Positions 58,724 through 64,000 of a DNA stretch of 64,000 nt are shown here, piece after piece. The DNA comes from Talaromyces rugulosus (Eukaryota; Ascomycota; Eurotiomycetes; Eurotiales; Trichocomaceae). The stretch's first letter is position 1, and each line of letters opens with the position of its first letter. The notes below the pieces were generated by a model, which worked only from the letters and a program-made list of their open reading frames with translations, made no database searches and was not told the origin of the DNA. The position numbers and the translations under genes were made by a program. The stretch is taken from positions 5,332,001 through 5,396,000 of the forward strand of contig NC_049562.1 in the NCBI RefSeq assembly GCF_013368755.1, read 5' to 3'.

Positions 58724-60841
58724 TTAAGCGTGGTCATCTTCTCGGACCAGGTATTTCTGCCACCAGAAATCTTGTTCTTTGAAAGCCCTGCGTTGGTTAT
58801 CAAGGCCTCGGAACCCATGCCCTTCTCCCTCGAAGAGAATCATTTCGGCTATTTTACCGTTCTCTCTGATGCTTCGAACCATCATCTCTGTTTGGCTCGG
58901 CGGGACTGCCTTGTCTTCGCTGCCCTGTAAAAGTAAAACAGGGGCCGTAATCTGCTCAGAATGAAAACGTGGACTACGCTCTCGATATACCACGCGGCGT
59001 TGATCCTCGTCATCCGGTACGGTTTCCCCGAACAGTAGGCGGAAAGCATAATGTTTTTCGAATTTATGAGTGTCGACAACAAGTCTTTCCAGGTCACTGA
59101 TACCGTATCGACTCACTGCTGCAGACCAGGTGGATGGGAACATCCAGATGGCCTCGAGGGCTGCATGTCCACCGGAGCTGCCTCCCATAATCCCTACACG
59201 AGATACGTCCACGCGGCCTGTACTGACAAGATAATCAACGCAGCTAGCCGCATCAGCTGGGTCTAGAGCTCCCCATGCACCGTCTAAGGAGTCGCGGTAA
59301 TCACGTCCATATCCAGAAGAGCCGGCATAGTTCGGCATAGCCATAGCATACCCTCTAGAAGTATAATACTGCCATTGGAGCGATAATCCTGGACTCACGT
59401 TGGCAGTTGGTCCGCCATGCATTTCAATAATCAATGGCGGAAGAGTTCCTGGCGTCCCGCTATAGTTCGCATTTTGTGGTGGAAAGAAGAAAGCATGAGC
59501 GATGGTTCCAAGTTTACCCGAACCTTGTGTGCGGGGGAACGAGATATGTTCTGCCTTGGAGTAGAATTCTTCAGATATATCTAAAGATAGAGATGACCTT
59601 AAGACGTTTAATTGCGGTTGAGATTGGCTGAGTTCAATACGGTAAAGAGCTTTGGGCTTAGTAGGGCTGTTCGCGATGACCACAAATTCCTTGTCAGATA
59701 GCCTCTGTAACGCTTTGTTTGCTATTCCTGTAAGACTTTCCGAAAGGGTCGAATATGTTGAAGTAGACAGTTGAATCGAAAGTAGAATCTCTCGTGCATC
59801 CTTAGTCCAGGTGGCAATCAATGCGTCCTCCGTGAGGAGTATGAATGTGGAGCTAATCATTATTCGTCAGTTTTATAGAATTTTTTTAATCTAACGGGGC
59901 CACTCACCTGCCTAAAATCCATTCGGGCGAGGAGAATTCGCCCTTTTCAAGCCCACTAAGCACAATGGGTTGCGGCTTCTCAGACCCCTGGCGTAGCGCT
60001 TGAAGTTGCCAGTAACCTGAGCGATCGCTCGTATAGAAGAGTGTTCCATCAGGCCCCCATTTTGCTTTATTGATACTTACATTACGTGCTTCGCCATCAA
60101 TCTCCTTCACGTCGGTAACTGTGCCGTCCCCTGTCCACGAACCGACAAATAGCCTAGTACCCGTCCATGGCATATCAGGATGGCTCCACTGGATCCAGCA
60201 GATACGATCTCCAGCAGGATTAAACCGGGCCGACGAATAAAAGTCGGCTCCTGAAGCCAAAACATGGACACTGCGATCTGAAGTATTCAAAGCAACTAGA
60301 GTATTCTTCTCCTCCGGTTGGACATGATGGTCTTCGCGAATTGCTAGGATCCACTGTGAATTTATCGGATGGGCGTCGAAGTCGGCAAAGAATACCTGGG
60401 GATCTGTATCCACCACAGGTGTCACATTCTGCGTGGCAGGGTCGAGGGAGAAGACTCCTTTGGTTTTCCAATCCGCAAAAATCACGGCTCCTTTTGTCGT
60501 TACTGCCAGTGCAGATCCACCGTATCCATATACAGCGGTCCGAGCACTATAGGTAGCTGGTAGCACTTCATGACGCGCTCCTTGTTGGTACTCAAAAATG
60601 GTGCATCTCCCATCCACGCTGGGTGGGGCCTCAACTGTGTAGATCTTTCCATCAGGCTTCGTATCCGTGGAAAACCCAAGCCCGGGTAATCTGGTGTTAG
60701 CTTCATATATTTATATAGAGAGCCAATGCGGAGGCCTACAGTTGTGGCTACTTCAATTATATCACTGCTTTCCGCAGTGATGGTCTCCACTGTGATAGGA
60801 CTCTTCCATGTCCCGAACTGTGCCGTTGTTGTAGCTGCCAT
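58724..60841 (-). CDS. S9 prolyl-oligopeptidase-family peptidase
   Basis: Exons complement of 60740..60841, 59908..60656 and 58724..59852 give 659 residues. The N-terminal beta-propeller has repeated blades (PDGKIYTVE, GGSALAVTTKGAVIFADW, FSSPEWILG), and the C-terminal alpha/beta hydrolase carries the triad: Ser510 in GIMGGSSGGHAAL, the acid in LLQGSEDKAVPP, and the His in GEGHGFRG. The IEMHGGPT oxyanion-hole motif precedes them. This arrangement fits dipeptidyl/acylaminoacyl-peptidase-like S9C enzymes, some of which serve secondary metabolism. Intron 1 (83 bases) is inferred from the need to reach PDGKIY in frame. Confidence 0.9.
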
Positions 60842-63418
60842 TATGGACGTTTTAAAATTTCCAGTATATAAATAGCTTTCTTAGCACCACGGTATACTTT
60901 TGGATGCTCGAGGGCAGTGGGTTGTGAAATAACAAAGCCACAGCCCCCGCCGAGGGGTAGCTACCATGCGGAACAACGTTATTCCCGTAGGAATGATGTA
61001 TGTTTCTGTTGGTAAGGCGTTGTCAACAACTGGATAACCGATGTATGTTTGATGGTTTTATATAATTTTTTTTTACATAAGTATTGGTAAACATTTGAAG
61101 TCGTAAGTGTATGTTCAATAAAATCAACATATGAATTGATATGAAAATGAATATAATATCATGGAACCCCTTCTACTAAATATGTCACTTGGCCTATCAA
61201 TGTTCGTTGGTTAATTAAGATTGTCCATGTCAACCAGTTGACTAATAATACTACCACAGACATCAATTAATACCACCAATCAATATGACCCAGGTATTAC
61301 ACAGCGAATGAAATTTAGGGTTAGTGTTCTGTCAACTTACCCATGAAATGATACATGCCGGAGACAGGAGAAAAAACAAAATATCTGATTGTGGAATACC
61401 GGTAGAAGAAGCTGAAATTTCATCACCGTACAATTTGCTGGAACACATTATATGTAATAAGGGTATTCGGAAGATACTAGTTAGAATATTATCTGTGGTT
61501 TTACCGTCGAAATCGATAGATGTCATGTGCCTGAAACGCAGAACCAGTAGCCTACAACAGACTTTGGGAACGTTGAAGAAGACATGTCATTTTAGGAATG
61601 TATAATGACGGCGCTAAAATTTGTGGGATTTTTGTTACTCCGACATCGGGCTGACTGGTTTGTTACTAAAGTCTATCTCTCTCTAGATGGGGATACCAAC
61701 CGGCGGTGCCTTTCTTGGCCATAAACCTTCGTATGATAAACAGAATCTGAAGCGACGTAATATATTATTACAGTTTCCATATTTCCACAGTCATCAAGTA
61801 TTGGAAGTATATGAGGAGTCGCTTGGTAATAATTAATAATTCGCTCGTTGAAGATCAGATGACCTGACAACCCTAATTGCATACGATGCCGGAGCTGCTA
61901 TTCCTATCAACAGTACTTACGAAGTCAAATGCCCCAGAATAAAATAAAAATAAAAATAGCACGTTTCTAGTCCATTCTAATACTATTGGTGGATTGGGAT
62001 AAAGCGTTTCAATTATAGATGAATTAAAATCTAGAAAATCTGTGTTGGGACTCCTATATCTTACAAGGCTAGGTACGAAGTAGTTAGTTGCGAGATGGAA
62101 ATTAAACAAGAAAGAAAAAGAAAATTAAATACAGCCATCCTTATCGAACATCCTTGGCAAAAAAAATATTCATGACAAGAAAGGCTCTTGCTTCGCCACG
62201 TTTTAACTTTTTGGGCGCGTGACTGGCGCTCGATTCTCCGCGATGTACGAGTCATTGTGAAGGGAAAAAACTTAAAGAAAATATTTCAACAAGCGATAAC
62301 TCACCAACTACTAGTAGTACTACTACAAAATATCTGTAGCTATGGATAGTTGTCATATGTAACTTTTAAGTTATGCTTATGACACGGCGCTTAAAGTTCT
62401 CGAGTCGAGGCCGGACAATCTGACTACTCCTTCATACATATTTTGACATGCTGCGCTTCTATTTGGACAAGTAATATTATTAATAATAACGTCGCTAGTC
62501 TTTGCCCAACGCATTTTGCCAAGAAGCTTTTTCTCTGTTGGCGCAGATGGGGATGGGCTGCGGCTCATTCAGCTACTAATGTAGCCCTCGTTTAGCGCCG
62601 CATACCCTGTCGCTTTGATTATTCTGCGATAGAGGCGTTTGACCCCTTTTCTTTTCACTTGGCTAACTTCCTGAAGTGCGACTGACCGGGTGTCTGTATT
62701 TTTTACGACTTCTCCGAGGAGTATCACCACAACTCATGATACTTAGTTCTAGCGCGGCTCAACATACTTAAGAAAATAAGGCATCGCGACTTGAAATTAA
62801 ACATTGACCGAGATTTAGCTTACTCCAAATAGCACCAAGTCGAGTTAGAGCCTCGTATCCTCGACCGCATGGGAGCTGACCGGAGGGCCTGATAGGACGC
62901 AGATCACTCTTTTAACACGAGAAAGCCTTGCCGTATTTAGCAAAGACATGTGGGCTTGGGCTCCCGAGAAGGCACCATGACAGCACATAGGGTTTACCAT
63001 GTCTTGGCACCTCGTATTCCATCAGCTGGCCGCTGGAAATATCATCTCGCTTCAGTAGTGTTTCTTCTTGGCGCTATTTACGGACTGTCTCCCCGAAGGC
63101 TATTGTTGAGGCTCGGTGAGCTGCCTTTCCTCTTTGGGAAGAGTTCGTGCGAAGTAAACGAATGGGAGCCGCAGCCACTGCTCCCACCCCGTGGTCAGCC
63201 CGTATTCACGAGAACAGGAAAGGAAAAGGAGGAGAGGAGAGAAGGCCAGAAAATTATAAATATGGCACCATGGTCTTCTTGCCCCGGGGAGATACCAGTG
63301 CCTCATTCTCTCCTCATCTTTACCCAGTTCAGGATCCCGCATATATAAAAACTACTTCTCCTCTCATTTTACCAACCTTTTCCATTGATTTTTCAAGTCT
63401 CGAACATACACCGACACG
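60842..63418. other. Gene-poor 2.6 kb stretch
   Basis: The longest gap in the window. Mostly AT-rich (60850-62600), then more GC-balanced towards 63400. A 63-residue open frame on the minus strand at 62377-62568 and frames at 61324-61605 and 62950-63348 have no recognisable domain. No RNA gene or repeat is evident; the last ~500 bases should be the promoter of the secreted protein gene. Confidence 0.5.
63342..63349 (+). promoter_or_regulatory. TATA box of the secreted Cys-rich protein gene
   Basis: TATATAAA, 70 bases before the ATG at 63419, followed by a CT-rich stretch typical of strongly expressed mould genes. Confidence 0.55.
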
Positions 63419-64000
63419 ATGCGCTTTTCCGAAATCTCTCTCCTTGCCCTTTCGGCCGCGACGGTGGTCGCTGGACACAAGCAATACCACAAATCCACAC
63501 TCAAGACCTCTCCCGCTCTCCTGGTCCGCGAAGAGCCCAAAACACTGCACAAGGGTCTTGCCATCAGCCACCAGCTGATGGCTCGTCAGGGCTCTGCCGG
63601 CGACTCAGACTACTGCTCGGGCTATGGGGCGACATGCCAAAGCTGCTTTGGCCCTGATTACGTTGAATGCTCTGATGGTGTGACCTGCTACGACCCGAAT
63701 GACTCGACAACCAGCTGTGACGACTCATCCAGTGGCTCCAGTTCTGGTTCTTCTGGTTCCGGCTCTGGTTCCGGTTCTGGTTCTGGTTCTGGTTCTTCGG
63801 GTTCTGATGGTTCTGGCTCTGGCGGCTCTAGTTCTGGCTCTGCTGGCGGCGATACTGACTATTGCTACGGAGAGAGCTGCTCAAGCTGCTTCGGCTCGGG
63901 ATACATCGAATGCTCCGATGGCACAAACTGCTACGACCCCAGTGACTCCAACACCTACTGCCCATCAGATGATTCTGGCTCCGGTTCTGGTTCTTCTGGC
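63419..64000 (+). CDS. Secreted Cys-rich protein with Ser-Gly repeat linkers, 3' partial
   Basis: The frame is open from the ATG through the window end (194 codons seen, no stop). A clear signal peptide, MRFSEISLLALSAATVVAG, is followed by a propeptide-like basic stretch ending near LMARQ. Two similar modules follow: DYCSGYGATCQSCFG, then Y-V-E-CSDGVTCYDPNDS, and DYCYGESCSSCFG, then Y-I-E-CSDGTNCYDPSDS, each with six cysteines. They are separated by a (Ser-Gly)n linker of about 45 residues, and another linker starts at the window end, so more modules are likely. Cysteine pairing and repeats suggest an extracellular or wall-associated protein; no enzyme motif is seen. The function is unknown to me. 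Confidence 0.8.
   Translation, partial: MRFSEISLLALSAATVVAGHKQYHKSTLKTSPALLVREEPKTLHKGLAISHQLMARQGSAGDSDYCSGYGATCQSCFGPDYVECSDGVTCYDPNDSTTSCDDSSSGSSSGSSGSGSGSGSGSGSGSSGSDGSGSGGSSSGSAGGDTDYCYGESCSSCFGSGYIECSDGTNCYDPSDSNTYCPSDDSGSGSGSSG

Noticed and set aside
61324..61605. 93-codon frame in the gene-poor region
   Set aside because: No domain, no extension by splicing and a matching open frame on the other strand; not distinguishable from chance.
62377..62568. 63-codon minus-strand frame
   Set aside because: Possibly coding-like at the start, but no homologue recognised and no further exon found; not listed as a gene.

Overview
The window is nuclear DNA of a filamentous ascomycete (Pezizomycotina; order Eurotiales is my guess, not proven). 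Most genes carry 1-11 short GT-AG introns of about 44-90 bases. There are three Zn(II)2Cys6 regulators, and many families typical of moulds: DUF7770, DUF7730, DUF1772, an ankyrin/F-box protein, an SRPK-like kinase, S1/P1 nuclease, an MBOAT wax-synthase-like protein and MFS sugar porters. I found no rRNA, tRNA, CRISPR array or intact transposon. Intron boundaries below were placed by eye from splice signals, reading frame and family alignment from memory; none has transcript support.

Layout. 1-16 kb: the 3' part of an acyl-CoA-ligase-type adenylating enzyme, an NTF2/SnoaL-like protein, a GT8-like Golgi glycosyltransferase, a DUF7730 protein, a TauD-type dioxygenase, a CorA-like membrane protein, an acyl-protein-thioesterase-like esterase, an ankyrin protein, an MBOAT wax-synthase-like protein (its stop overlaps the ankyrin stop by 11 bases) and a secreted S1/P1 nuclease. 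17-24.6 kb: a hydrophilin-like repeat protein, a RING-H2 protein and three poorly characterised genes. 24.7-30.3 kb: a Lys2-like adenylation-thiolation-reductase enzyme lacking the usual N-terminal region, divergent from a beta-class-like glutathione S-transferase.

31-46.6 kb is the accessory part. It holds an SRPK-like kinase interrupted by one in-frame TAG, an M20 amidohydrolase, and a Gfo/Idh/MocA oxidoreductase divergent from a Zn2Cys6 regulator across a promoter with three CGGGGAG-type sites. Next come relics of a thioesterase and an FAD monooxygenase in AT-rich DNA, then an MFS sugar porter, a second Zn2Cys6 regulator and an aldo/keto reductase. 47-61 kb: a zinc-finger/exonuclease-fold protein with degenerate catalytic residues, a DUF1772 protein, an MFS sugar porter divergent from an arylsulfatase, a tandem-zinc-cluster regulator and an S9 peptidase. 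A gene-poor 2.6 kb stretch follows, and the window ends inside a secreted Cys-rich/Ser-Gly-repeat protein.

The most interesting points are the kinase with TAG in place of a conserved Trp codon (nonsense mutation or mRNA editing), the exonuclease-like protein that has apparently lost its acidic catalytic set, the N-truncated Lys2 paralogue with a Gcn4/CpcA-type site upstream, the decayed monooxygenase/thioesterase pair, and the terminal modular secreted protein.
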